From assembly GCF_016802725.1 (NCBI RefSeq), contig NC_052667.1:14723346-14787345 (forward strand): 64,000 bases of DNA, written 5' to 3'. The position numbers were made by a program, and so were the translations under genes. Below are positions 44,629 through 54,650 of this stretch, piece after piece (position 1 is the stretch's first letter; the number at the start of each line of letters is the position of its first letter). Below the pieces are notes generated by a model. It had not been told where the DNA came from and searched no databases. It worked only from the letters and a program-made list of their open reading frames with translations. The DNA is from Solenopsis invicta. Taxonomy: Eukaryota > Arthropoda > Insecta > Hymenoptera > Formicidae.

Positions 44629-45375
44629 TCAAAAATCCGTCAGAGACGCAATAATAAATTGAACACAAGCAATTTTGTCGCGCACTTCTTGAGGACACTC
44701 CGGATAAGCTAAACGTGATAATCGTTCTAAATCGGCTCCCAACAAAGCTAAGTCTTCTCCAAATTTTTGTTTACGATTCGTAAATTGAGCGTAAAAAGTT
44801 TGAGATAAATGACCCTCTCCAAAACGTAATTCAAGCTTTGATTTAATTTCTCCATAACTTAAATTTTCTAATTCCGTTATTCCGTCTAAAACTGAACGCG
44901 CTTTCCCCCGCAAACTCGAGGCTAACGCGACCGCTTTCGTAGAATCTTCCCAGTTACTCGCTTGTGCAATCAATTCAAATTGTGTAAAATATTTGCGCAG
45001 CGGAACACTCCCGTCGAAAATATCTGGCTTTAATTTAAAATTGACGCCCGCGTTTCCGGAATCCTGAGGAATCTCCGCGGTCGGAGGACAAACAGAAAAA
45101 GGCAACGACTGGCCTGAAAAATGTTGCAGCCGCTCCTCTAGATGCTGAAGTCTCTCGTCGCGTTCCTGGAGCAGTGACTGCATTTTCTCTTCACGCTGCC
45201 GCTGCCTTTGTCTCTCAGCACGAAGCTGACGCAACTCCACGACGACCGCCTGAAAAGAATTTGCTTCGGTGGAGAGTCGAGGTTTTGCAGGTGTACGGGG
45301 ACGCATTCTCTTACGAACAGGACGTTTCTCCGCTCTCGCAGGAGACGCTGCCGTAAAATCTTCCGAGATGTCCAT
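44629..45375 (-). CDS. gag: Gypsy gag, capsid part
   Basis: An uninterrupted 248-codon minus-strand frame. The N-terminal 30 residues are basic, followed by a coiled coil rich in Gln, Arg and Glu (about residues 45-90), then FKLKPDIFDGSVPLRKYFTQ, ASNWEDSTKAVALASSLRGK and LSQTFYAQFTNRKQKFGE, the capsid core common to insect gypsy gags. It ends at IIASLTDF-stop without nucleocapsid knuckles. The ATG at 45375 is close to the LTR end (45407), a sensible leader length. Gag assembles the virus-like particle. The frame is intact but protease and knuckles are lost, so it is not a functional unit. Confidence 0.8.
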   Translation of the reverse strand: MDISEDFTAASPARAEKRPVRKRMRPRTPAKPRLSTEANSFQAVVVELRQLRAERQRQRQREEKMQSLLQERDERLQHLEERLQHFSGQSLPFSVCPPTAEIPQDSGNAGVNFKLKPDIFDGSVPLRKYFTQFELIAQASNWEDSTKAVALASSLRGKARSVLDGITELENLSYGEIKSKLELRFGEGHLSQTFYAQFTNRKQKFGEDLALLGADLERLSRLAYPECPQEVRDKIACVQFIIASLTDF

Positions 45376-45406
45376 TACGTGGTCGAAATCGGACGAGCCC
45401 GCAAAA

Positions 45407-45662
45407 TGTTATGCCCGACGAGACGAGCACACAAAAACGCTCGCACGAGCACACAGCACAAAATAACTACATTCTCTCTTTTGTACAAAAGAACACTGAC
45501 TTTAATTAAGTAATTATATACAATTTACTGGAAGCGGAATTATCCAAATGTCGCTTGACAGCTACGCGTCAAGAACAGAACAAAAGCCGGCCGCGCTTCT
45601 TTTGTCCGATCGATAAATCTTCCTTCGGCCAGCTTCTCAAGCTCGGCCAAACGGGCACAACA
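45407..45662 (-). mobile_element. Gypsy 5' LTR, 256 bp
   Basis: TGTTATGCCCGACG at 45407 and CGGGCACAACA ending 45662 are inverted ends. On the minus strand a TATATAATTA box lies near 45520-45510. It is followed leftwards by the gag leader. To its right is a TA run and a palindromic MITE. Confidence 0.75.
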
Positions 45663-45673
45663 ATATATATATA

Positions 45674-46056
45674 TACAGGGTGATTCAGAACGACCCATGT
45701 GTCCCTGTAAAGACGTATTCTTGAACAAATTCTGAGACGATTTGTCCTGTACGAAAATTTTGTCCGACGCTTAATTTTTAAATAATAAGGGGATAAAGTT
45801 AGCGAATCACGGGCCGTGTACACATGGTAGACAAAGGCGCCGCAACTCACCGTCCGACACGAGTAAGCGCCCGCGTCGAACGGTGAGTTGCGGCGCCTTT
45901 GTCTACCATGTGTACACGGCCCGTGATTCGCTAACTTTATCCCCTTATTATTTAAAAATTAAGCGTCTGACAAAATTTTCGTACAGGAAAAATCGTCTCA
46001 GAATTTATTCAAGAATACGTCTTTACAGGGACACATGAGTCGTTCTGAATCACCCA

Positions 46057-46059
<3 letters not shown>
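45674..46059. mobile_element. 382-bp near-perfect palindromic MITE
   Basis: The element is 45676-46057, flanked by TA. CAGGGTGATTCAGAACGACC on the left is matched by its near complement on the right, and the match continues almost unbroken to a GC-rich centre near 45868. Each half resembles the terminal 170-190 bp of the Tc1-like element at 32181 (shared GTTAGCG, CACGGGCC/GACGGG and GGCGCCGCAACTCACCG-type blocks). It can be mobilised only in trans. Confidence 0.85.

Positions 46060-46091
<32 letters not shown>
46058..46091. repeat. (TA)n microsatellite
   Basis: TA run between the palindromic MITE and the Tc1-like element; it supplies the TA duplications of both. Confidence 0.9.
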
Positions 46092-46097
<6 letters not shown>

Positions 46098-46462
46098 GAG
46101 TCATTTTAATCTATGGACCCGAATATCTTCCAAATAACGGTATCTACAAAAAAATGGTTTAGATAAAAGTTGACCAGGACAGAGGGGGTCATTCAATTGT
46201 ACCATTGGTGTTGACCTTGAGGTCAATTTTGAAGGTTATTTCAAGGTCACGATGGTTTTTTTAAATGGGACACCCTATTTTTGACTGCGGATTTCGAAAG
46301 AGCGGAAAATTTTACATCAAACTCGTCTTATGAAAAAATTGTTTTTGCGACCTTGGAAAGGTAAAAAATGAAGGTGAAATGCCTGAAAAACGATCTGGTG
46401 TACTTTTTCTGAAATGACGTGGTTTTCTGGGTAACACAAATGTGCATAATGCTTAAACATTA

Positions 46463-46683
46463 CTACTTGCAACTTTCGGCCGGATTCTTCGACGCACGCC
46501 TATTGCTCCCCTTCTACCGCTCGCGCTTTAGCAACGGCGCCGCCGGACGGCGTAACGCACGGTCCTGAGACGATGTATCGCGCTCCTTAGTTACGCCGTC
46601 CGGCGGCGCCGTTGCTAAGGCGCGAGCGGTGGGAGGGGAGCAATAGGCGTGCGTCGAAGAATCCGGCCGAAAGTTGCAAGTAG
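46463..46683. repeat. GC-rich palindrome upstream of transposase gene
   Basis: 94-bp arms (46463-46556 and 46590-46683) around a 33-nt loop, differing at only a few positions, for example ACGGCGCCGCCGGACGGCGT and its complement at the inner ends. It starts where the left TIR stops and ends 230 bp before the transposase ATG. Confidence 0.9.
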
Positions 46684-46912
46684 CTGACAGCACTGCGATA
46701 CCTAATGCTAATAATTAACGATTGAAAAAAACTAAACAATTACGTTTGATTTAAGATTTATAATTATTGTTATAATAGAGTTTTATTCCTTTTCTTTCTT
46801 ACTCACTTCTGCATAATTGAAAAATTTACTATTTAAAGTTGCTTAAATTTAAAAATTCCAAACATACATACAGGGTATGTAGGTAATTACATTCACAAGT
46901 TACCTTTCCAGA

Positions 46913-47976
46913 ATGGCTGATTATAGTCCTAATGAGATTGTTGATATTATATTAGTTTTAGGGGAGTGTCATAGCAATTACAATGCAGCATCAAGGCTTT
47001 ATGCTCAACGTTTTCCTGAAAGGCGACATCCTACTGATATGACAATACGTAGTTTAGTCCAAAGAGCTCGCAATGGACATCTTGTTCGTCAACGTCAACA
47101 TCATGAATATGAGGAAAATGATGCGCGAGCTGTAACTATTTTAGCAATACTTCACCTTAATCCTCATGTTAGTACTCGCCAGATTGAAAGGGAAATAGGT
47201 ATATCACAAAAAACTGTTGTTAGAATTTTAAGAGCTCTAAATTATCACCCTTTCCACATCACTCTTACGCAGGTTTTACAGCCTAATCATCATCTGATGC
47301 GTATTGCGTTTGCCAGTGGGCTTTACAAATGTTACACGATGATCCTAATTCTTTTAGGTAAGTGCTTTTCTCAGATGAAGCTAAATTTTATAGTGACGGA
47401 CAACTTAATAGACACAACTGCCATTATTGATCAGATTTTAATCCCCACTGGTATAGGCCAACAGATCATCAAAATCGATGGAGTATTATGATGTGGTGCG
47501 GCATTGTAAATGGTTATTTGATTGGACCTTATTTTTTTGAAGAGAACGTTGATAGACACAGTTACTTATTGTTGCTAAGAGATCACTTACCAGGCTTATT
47601 AGAAGATGTTGACTTAGCAACAAGAGCAAGAATGTGGCTTCAGTAAGATGGTGCTGCACCGCATTATACACTCATTTTACGTGCCTTTTTAAATGCCAGT
47701 TACAATGACAGATGGATTGGACGAAGGGATCCAGTTGAATGGCCTCCTTGCTCACCAGATTTGACGTCGCCTGATTTCTTTTTATGGGGATACTTGAAAA
47801 ATGTTGTTTTTGCTGAACGAGCAACCACAAGAAATGATTTTATGGACCGCATTCGTAGAACTTGTGCAGCCATTCCTAGAGCTACCCTGCTTAGAACTAT
47901 GGATAGTTTTCAAAACAGATTGCAGTTATACCTCGAAACCAACGGAGGTAATTTTGAACAATTACTCCGTGGGTAA
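46913..47976 (+). pseudogene. Tc1-like DDE transposase, broken
   Basis: ATG at 46913 opens MADYSPNEIVDIILVLGEC with a helix-turn-helix domain (AASRLYAQRFPERRHP, ISQKTVVRILRALNY). The frame drifts after about residue 120: the DEA-type first catalytic region near 47370 is damaged, and the frame ends at 47491. It resumes in another frame through MMWCGIVNGYLIGPYFFEEN, ARMWLQ-stop-DGAAPHYT (second aspartate; a stop replaces a glutamine), RDPVEWPPCSPDLTSPDFFL (third aspartate), and ends GNFEQLLRG at 47976. At least one frameshift plus the stop inactivate it. Confidence 0.82.
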
Positions 47977-48764
47977 TTCATTTAAATTACAGTGTCAGTG
48001 AGAGGCGAGGGGACTCACGATAATCAAGCACCCCGACGTGAGAGACAAGGGGACTCACGATAATCAAGCACCCTAAAGGAAACAGAACTTACTACGTCCA
48101 CGTCGTTGTTTCCGGGTAACGCTAAAAGTAAGATGAAAGTGCTTTTGACCTTGATATGACCTTGATATGACGTGACCTTGAAAAGGTCACGTCGAAAAAC
48201 TAAAAAATTACTATGCTCATGTAAAAAATGCTATTGTTTAAGAGCCCATTGTCAAGAAACAGGTTCTGCGGTCAAAAATAGGGTTTACTAATCAAAAAAT
48301 GCGTTATGAGCCTCAAACAACCTTGAAAATTGACCTCAAGGTCAAGCTAGTCAAAGTGATTAACACTTTTACAATTCATTGATTTTGTTTAAGCATTATG
48401 CACATTTGTGTTACCCAGAAAACCACGTCATTTCAGAAAAACTACACCAGATCGTTTTTCAGGCATTTCACCTTCATTTTTGACCTTTCCAAGGTCGCAA
48501 AAACAATTTTTTCATAAGACAAGTTTGATGTAAAATTTTCCGCTTTTCCAAAATCCGCAGTCAAAAATAGGGTGTCCCATTTAAAAAAACCATCGTAACC
48601 TTGAAATAACCTTCAAAATTGACCTCAAGGTCAAAACCAATGGTACAATTAATTGACCCCCTCTGTCCTGGTCAACTTTTATCTAAATCATTTTTTTGTA
48701 GATACCGTTATTTGGAAGATATTCGGGTCCATAAATTAAAATGACTCACCCTGTAGTAAAGAGT

Positions 48765-50505
48765 ACACTGCGTTTACGGTACTGGGGAAGAGACTCTTTC
48801 AATTTACGCGGATGCCGTACGGCCTAACGGGAGCGCTCACAACGTTTCAAAAGCTTTTAGATCGTTTCATAGGTCCGGAGATGAAACCGCATGCATTTGC
48901 CTATCTCGACGATACCGTTGACAAGGACTTTTGAGGAACATCTTACGTGGTTAGATAAAGTATTTGCGCGTATTAGAGAAACAGGGCTCACGATTAACTC
49001 GGAAAAGTAAATTCTGCCACTCCCAAGTGAATCGCTCTTGGGTGTGGGGAAGGACCCCCAAGCTTTTGAGTCAATTAATTTCTGTTTGACCACCCCACCC
49101 ACGCTATCGTGTCTAGACTTTGACCTACCATTTTTACTGCAAATCGATGCAAGTTCCGTGGGATTAGGCTTGGAGTTGGCGCAGAAAATCGGAGACGCGG
49201 AACATGTAATTGTTTACGCAAGCCGCGCGTTATCGGAAGCTGAAAAAAAATATTCCACTACGGAGTTGGAATGTTTAGCTATCGTGTGGGCTGTCAAAAA
49301 GTTCCGTCCTTACTTAGAGAGGTACAAGTTCACAATCATAACCAACTACAGTAGCCTCCGGTGGCTACACAATTTAAAAAACCCGACTGGTCGTCTGGCA
49401 CGCTGAGCACTCGAGCTCCTCAAATATGATTACGTGATAGAGCATAGAAAAAGTGCGATGCACCACGTGCCAGATGTGCTTTCGCGACTTTATGAGGTCG
49501 AAGAAACGGACTTTTGCGCTGCGATCGTGACAGATGACGCGTGATATAACTCGAGGTTCAAGGAGATAGCGCGCCACCCGCGACGTTACCCAGAGTGGCG
49601 AATATTTAACGGCAAAATGTATTTTAGAAAATTGCGTTTGATGTTGGAGGTCATGATAGATCGCGATAGATGAAAACGCGTTTTGCCGCGAGAGGCGCGA
49701 CGTGTGGCAATTAGGGAAAATCACGATCCGCCGAATGCCGGTTATTTTTGGGTCGAGAAGACCTACTAGCGTATTGCGATGAGATATCATTAGCCACGCA
49801 TGCTGAAGGATATCGCGAGGTACGTCAAATATTGAGGGGTGTAAAGGTTAAACAAGACATACCAGCCGGATTGATGAGGCAGCGCGTGATAGAGTTGCCG
49901 TGGACGGTGGTTGCCGCGGATATCATGGAACCGTTGGGTAAGTCTGGTCACACATACTTGCTTGTCATGCAGGACTTATTTACGAAGTGGATAGAGTGCT
50001 GTCCACTCCAAAAGGCTACCGGTAAAAAAATTAGAGAGGCAATTGAAGAACTGGTCGTTTTTCGTTGGGGCGTGCCGCGTGTATTGCTGACGGACAACAG
50101 CACCGAGTTTATGAATAGGGATTTACGCGATGTCGGAGCAGTATGGTATCTATCATACAACAGTGCCACCTTATCATCCGTAGACGAACCCGGTCGAGCA
50201 GGTGATCGCATCTTAAAAACCATGATCACCGCCTTTGTAGAGCGAGATTACCGCGAGTGGGACGTCCACATTAATGAGTTTTGGTTCGCGTACAATTCCG
50301 CACACCATACGTCCCTGCAGGCCCCTGCCTTCTTTAATTACGGTCAAGAACCGTTACCGATCGGCTTACATCGCGAACAGGACAACGTCGGTGTCGAGAT
50401 ATCGGAGGCGAACCCCATCGAGTGGCGCGAACAAGTGGGGAAAATGGGCGCGTTACAGGAGTGGGTTGCTGAAAACTTGGAAGCCGCGCAAGAGCGACAG
50501 TCTAA
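48765..50505 (+). pseudogene. pol: Gypsy reverse transcriptase, RNase H and integrase N-part, broken
   Basis: 48775-48950: FQFTRMPYGLTGALTTFQKL and AFAYLDD (active site 48902-48913). Several stops follow through 49037. 49038-49406: RNase H with LLQIDASSVGLGLELAQ, YASRALSEAEKKYSTTELEC and WLHNLKNPTGRLAR, then a TGA. 49407-49747 continues as EHRKSAMHHVPDVLSRL with two stops. 49748-50505: integrase with WTVVAADIMEPLGKSGHTYL, VLLTDNSTEFMNRDL and FAYNSAHHTSLQAPAFF, matching the DDE core. Inactive because of many stops. Confidence 0.82.
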
Positions 50506-50699
50506 CAAGGGGAGGATCAGGTGAATCACCCTGGGATTTTGATCCCAATTTTTTTAGTTATTCCGGAAACGAAAAAAAAGTTTTCGTCTCCCGGCGTTTC
50601 ATCGAATAGGCCTTAGTTTCGAAATAATAAATTTGTGAAAATTGGCCATACCGCGGCGCGCCAAATGAGCCTTCCCGGTAACTATTCTCCCAACCAGTG

Positions 50700-50781
50700 C
50701 AGTCAGCTCCGTGCGTTAGGTGCTTCTTTCACAATCGTAAGATCCGGGTTCGCTCCCGGATGTATGCTACATTTTTTTTTT
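50700..50781 (+). other. tRNA-like Pol III promoter and T-run in left arm
   Basis: AGTCAGCTCCGTGCGTTAGG resembles an A box/D-arm, and CCGGGTTCGCTCCCGG is a B box/T-arm with a stable stem (50748-50763). About 15 bp on, an uninterrupted T run of 12 (50770-50781) would stop Pol III. The same cassette lies inverted at about 59205-59285 in the right arm. It is not a full tRNA: no acceptor pairing is evident. Confidence 0.5.
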
Positions 50782-51067
50782 TAATAAGTGTATTTATTTA
50801 TCTTGATAATATTGATGTAGTATGCAAATTTCTAAAATAAAAAATTTAATTTAATATCACTTTCTAAACATTAATTTAAATTTAATTTGAAGGGAATTTG
50901 AATTCAAGTAATAATATTTGAAATAATAAATAGGTAATAATAATAATATATGAGTTATTTGAAATAGATAACATATAAAGGCAACGTATTTAAATTTTCA
51001 AATTGTTTAATTTAAAATTTAATTGGAAATAATATTAACAATATTTTAAAATTTTAGTTTTTAAAAT

Positions 51068-51502
51068 TGTTACGGTTTGTATGTCAGAAACACATATTCA
51101 AGCAACGTTACGGCCTTCGCATTTTCGAGGATCATGAATCGATCTCGTAATCTATCTTTTCCTTCGGAGCGTGCATCGTTCTTGCCGCTTCGCTGCGAAA
51201 GCTTGTGTTACCGTCCGAAAAGTCAGTCCGTATATAGATCGTCTAGCGTACGGATGTAATCGTTCGCAGTCTCACCTGAATGTGTGTCGAATAGAATGCT
51301 CCCGTGAGCTAACTATATAGAAAATTAAGACATTGTAAACAAATGTGAAATATACAGTAAAATTGTTCATTTTAGTCAGTTAAATAGTGCATCATTTCTG
51401 TTTCATCTCTCCTTATATCATTTCACGAGTCCATCCATAACGCTCGCACCGGCACAAAAAAAACAACTTGAGTGGAGTGACAGAATCAGAGGTGTCGCTA
51501 CA
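51068..51502 (+). mobile_element. BEL 5' LTR
   Basis: 435 bp, TGTTACGGTTTG...GTCGCTACA. CCGTATATAGATCG near 51228 serves as the TATA region. Nearly identical to 58503-58936. Confidence 0.9.
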
Positions 51503-51507
51503 TTTAA

Positions 51508-51525
51508 TGGTCCTTCGAGCCGGAT
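51508..51525 (+). other. Primer-binding site matching tRNA-Tyr
   Basis: TGGTCCTTCGAGCCGGAT starts 5 bases after the LTR. It is complementary to the CCA end of insect tRNA-Tyr (3' part ...GCTCGAAGGACCA) as I recall that sequence; a tRNA alignment would confirm it. Confidence 0.7.
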
Positions 51526-52039
51526 CGCGGGTGGACATCAAAAAAATTCGTGAACTTTCTCAGTGCGTATCAACGACTATTAACCCTTTACGTGGACATC
51601 GCATACGTTTTCGGCATATATTGTGTTTCGTGTTTATCTAAGGAGAACAGTAATCTGTTTATCGCGAGGCAACGCGCTTGAGGGCCGAGCCGAGTGACCT
51701 CGAAATACCATAACGCGCATTCCATCGGCTCTTGTCGTGCAGGTGTCTTCTACGGGCAGCTGAATTCCTCTTTTCTTTCCTTTCCCTCTTCTTACCTTTG
51801 TTACCGTCGCAAGCAACCCATATACTCGGTGAACAATACTTGTGCAAATTTAATGAACTTACAAGGGCAACACACACAACCCGGGTCACCGATTTTGATG
51901 AAACTTTACAGTTATGTAGTATTAGTATAGAAGTACTAAATGCTAAACGGAGACGATGCACTACTCAACCGTTGACGTGAAATCGTTGTTTGAATTTCAC
52001 CATATAGCTTTAATACCGTAACATTGAAGGAGTTTGGCA

Positions 52040-52134
52040 AGTAGCAGCGTGGTGTGGCGGACAGCGCGAGCGCCTATAGTTTTGCAGGTCGCAGCCGTCG
52101 CGGGTTCGAGTCCACAAGTTTTTTTTTTTTTTTC
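52040..52134 (+). other. tRNA-like Pol III unit in foldback arm (left)
   Basis: GGTGTGGCGGACAGCGCGAG resembles an A box/D-arm, and GCGGGTTCGAGTCC contains a perfect B box (GGTTCGAGTCC). It is followed within 5 bases by a T run of 15 (52120-52134), a Pol III terminator. The acceptor and T-stem pairing are incomplete, so this is not a functional tRNA gene. An inverted twin is at about 53008-53090. Confidence 0.6.
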
Positions 52135-52265
52135 TTTTACCCAGTACTCTTATTGTTACAATATATATATATAATAAAATATATAATAAATAATACACAG
52201 ATATAGATATAATAATACGCAAAAAATCTTCTCTGCATTCGAACTTTTGTTAGTTTACTTTATAT

Positions 52266-52311
<46 letters not shown>

Positions 52312-52783
52312 ACATAGATTTATATAGATGGCGAGATATTTATATGATATATTTGATTGTGAGAGTTAATATGCATATTTATTTATGTGTAAGTACAAAA
52401 ACAATTACAAATGAATTTATTCGTCGTCTTGCTCTGTAATTTTGCACACTTTCGGGTCATAATAATTACAAAAACAAGTAATAAAATTCACAGCTAGTTT
52501 TAAGAATGTCTTTTATGTCTTTTATGTCTTTTATGTCTTTTATGCATTATTGAAAAAAAATGTGCTTGCGAAAAAATTGGATTTATAAAATGTTCGTGGT
52601 GTAAATCAGTTTTATGTTTTACTTGTTTTTATGATTATTATCACCCGAAAGTGTGCAAAATTACAGAGCAAGACGACGAATAAATTCATTTGTAATTGTT
52701 TTTGTACTTACACATAAATAAATATGCATATTAACTCTCACAATCAAATATATCATATAAATATCTCGCCATCCATATAAATC

Positions 52784-52854
<71 letters not shown>

Positions 52855-53007
52855 GTATATAAAGTAAACTAACAAAAGTTCGAATGCAGAGAAGATTTTT
52901 TGCGTATTATTATATCTATATCTGTGTATTATTTATTATATATTTTATTATATATATATATATATATATATATTGTAACAATAAGAGTACTGGGTAAAAG
53001 AAAAAAA

Positions 53008-53092
53008 AAAAACTTGTGGACTCGAACCCGCGACGGCCGCGATCTGCAAAACTATAGGCGCTCGCGCTGTCCGCCACACCACGCTGCTACTT
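53008..53092 (-). other. tRNA-like Pol III unit in foldback arm (right)
   Basis: The mirror copy of the 52040 unit: GGACTCGAACCCGCG is the B box in complement and the A-run at 53001-53012 is the terminator read on the minus strand. It points towards the foldback centre, convergent with the left unit. Confidence 0.6.
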
Positions 53093-53285
53093 GCCAAACT
53101 CCTTCAATGTTACGGTATTAAAGCTATATGGTGAAATTCAAACAACGATTTCACGTCAACGGTTGAGTAGTGCATCGTCTCCGTTTAGCATTTAGTACTT
53201 CTATACTAATACTACATAACTGTAAAGTTTCATCAAAATCGGTGACCCGGGTTGTGTGTGGTGCCCTTGTTAGTGCTCATACAGT

Positions 53286-54650
53286 ATGGCAACGCTTAAA
53301 GAGTTGCTCAAGCAACAAGACACTCAAATTGGACAGATTGCTCGTGCGGTGACGAACCTGAAGAAGATCGGAGCCAACAATTACACCGTCTACAAGGTGA
53401 AACATCGTCTCGAGTCTTTGGAAAAGCTGTGGGAGAAGGTTCAGCTCGTCAATGTACAACTCATTCAAAAGACGTCCGAAGAAGAAAGAGGCCAACTAGC
53501 ATACTTCACGCAGGACAAGTTTCTTCAAGCTGAGGAAGATTATCTCGAGGCTTCGGACTACATGGCCGATGTCATCGAGAGCCTCTCCACGACTCCACCC
53601 AATCCGGGGATTTCAGGTGAAGTCAGCCTTATGAACTCGACCACTGCGACAACTTCCGCTACGAAGCTCAGCCGTATCGAGCTCCCTGAATTTTCCGGTG
53701 ACCGTTTACGTTGGACCCATTTCCGCGACATGTTTGAAACTCTCGTGATTAATAATTTGTCACTGAATAATATCACGTGCTTACATTATTTGATGTCTAA
53801 GCTGAAGGGCGATGCAGTCTTATTATTGCAAAACTTTAAAATTTCCGAAGATAACTTTGAGCCCGCATGGAAGGCGTTAATTAACGGACGAATTAGCGAA
53901 TACGCGTTTAATCATTAATTCACACTTGCAATCAATTCAGTTGACTTACCGATTGTGAAGGCCGAAACAGCCAGCGCACTTCGAAATTTACGTGATGTAA
54001 CGCGATCAGCGATCGAGGCGTTGTCGAATCTTGGGCGTCCTGTCGACAAATGGGACAATCTTTTGATTTTTATTCTTACAAAGAAACTGCCCTTTCGCAC
54101 TCGTCAGGAGTGGCAAATGGAGTTGGGGGACTCCTACGAACCATCAACATTCGACGCGTTTCTAAAGTCTATTTCCAAACGAATTAGAGGTCTTGATGAT
54201 CATAATCCAACAAATACGAACGATACCGTAGCCGGAAGGTCGTGCAATTCGAAGGCAAAGATTCATACCGCGAATCAATCATCCGCACAAGACTCTCGTA
54301 AGTGCCCCGCTTGTTCCGAAAAGCACCTCTTATTTCGATGCAATAAATTCGTCCCCTTGGACGTCGATCAACGCTTCGCCCTAGCGAAAAAGTTAAGGTG
54401 TTGCATGAATTGCTTGCGACCCGGTCATTCCACCAGTGCGTGTACAAATCCACAAAAATGCTTCAAGTGCGACAAGGCGCACCATACTTGCACCGCGATG
54501 TCAAAAATAGCGAGAGTACGTCGTATGGCGAGAATAAACCCGTCGCTCCAGGTGCTGCGAATGAAGAAAGTGTCGTTCCATCCGTACATACCGCGTCAGC
54601 ATGCTTGTCGAAGAGTCCCACCGTGCTTCTCGCTACCGCATGGGTAAATT
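53286..54650 (+). pseudogene. gag: BEL/Pao Gag, frameshifted
   Basis: ATG at 53286 begins MATLKELLKQQDTQIGQIAR, a helical N-terminus, then IELPEFSGDRLRWTHFRDMF and YLMSKLKGDAVLLLQNFKIS, the BEL gag core (DUF1759-type). The frame stops at 53918 and resumes at 53955 with AETASALRNLRDVTRSAIEA, PVDKWDNLLIFILTKKLPF and the cysteine-rich domain: CPACSEKHLLFRC, CMNCLRPGHSTSAC and CFKCDKAHHTC, the last two frames overlapping. It forms the capsid and binds RNA. One frameshift near 53920 and another near 54480 interrupt it. Confidence 0.85.

Larger units (their letters stand above)
42403..45662 (-). mobile_element. Ty3/gypsy retrotransposon, 5' half to integrase
   Basis: On the minus strand: 5' LTR (45662-45407), gag, then reverse transcriptase, RNase H and integrase up to a breakpoint at about 42402, where the R1-clade element starts. 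Protease and the zinc-knuckle part of gag are deleted: the gag frame ends at 44629 and pol begins at 44613. No 3' LTR was found to the left. The AT-rich codon use differs strongly from the GC-rich R1 fragment fused to it. Confidence 0.82.
46090..48755 (+). mobile_element. Tc1/mariner-superfamily element with about 370-bp TIRs
   Basis: The element is 46092-48753 with TA on both sides. Terminal repeats beginning AGGGTGAGTCATTTTAAT extend inward to about 46465 on the left and 48385 on the right with few differences. Between them are a GC-rich palindrome (46463-46683), a decayed transposase gene on the plus strand and a short unique tail with the motif GACTCACGATAATCAAGCACC repeated at 48012 and 48053. 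TIRs this long are unusual in the superfamily but known. Confidence 0.88.
51860..53262. mobile_element. 1.4-kb near-perfect foldback with tRNA-like arms, inside the BEL leader
   Basis: The two halves are reverse complements from about 51866/53260 inward, with the centre near 52560. Outer ends ACAAGGGCAACACACAC and its near complement; the inner part includes TGTAATTTTGCACACTTTCG and its complement at about 52645. TA repeats at 52270-52318 and 52792-52851 lie at mirrored places, as does the tRNA-like unit. Near the centre (52509-52544) TCTTTTATG is repeated four times. The left end is at the start of the BEL leader, the right end 20 bp before the gag ATG. Confidence 0.85.

Noticed and set aside
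47486..47671. Minus-strand frame of 61 codons
   Set aside because: Shadow of the plus-strand transposase, whose conserved motifs continue through these bases in a shifted frame.
52040..52120. A true tRNA gene
   Set aside because: B box is perfect, but the acceptor stem and T stem do not pair and it exists as an inverted pair inside a foldback; tRNA-like only.
52509..52544. Four tandem TCTTTTATG units considered as a CRISPR-like or satellite array
   Set aside because: Units are adjacent with no spacers and lie at the centre of a foldback; this is a simple tandem repeat in a eukaryote.
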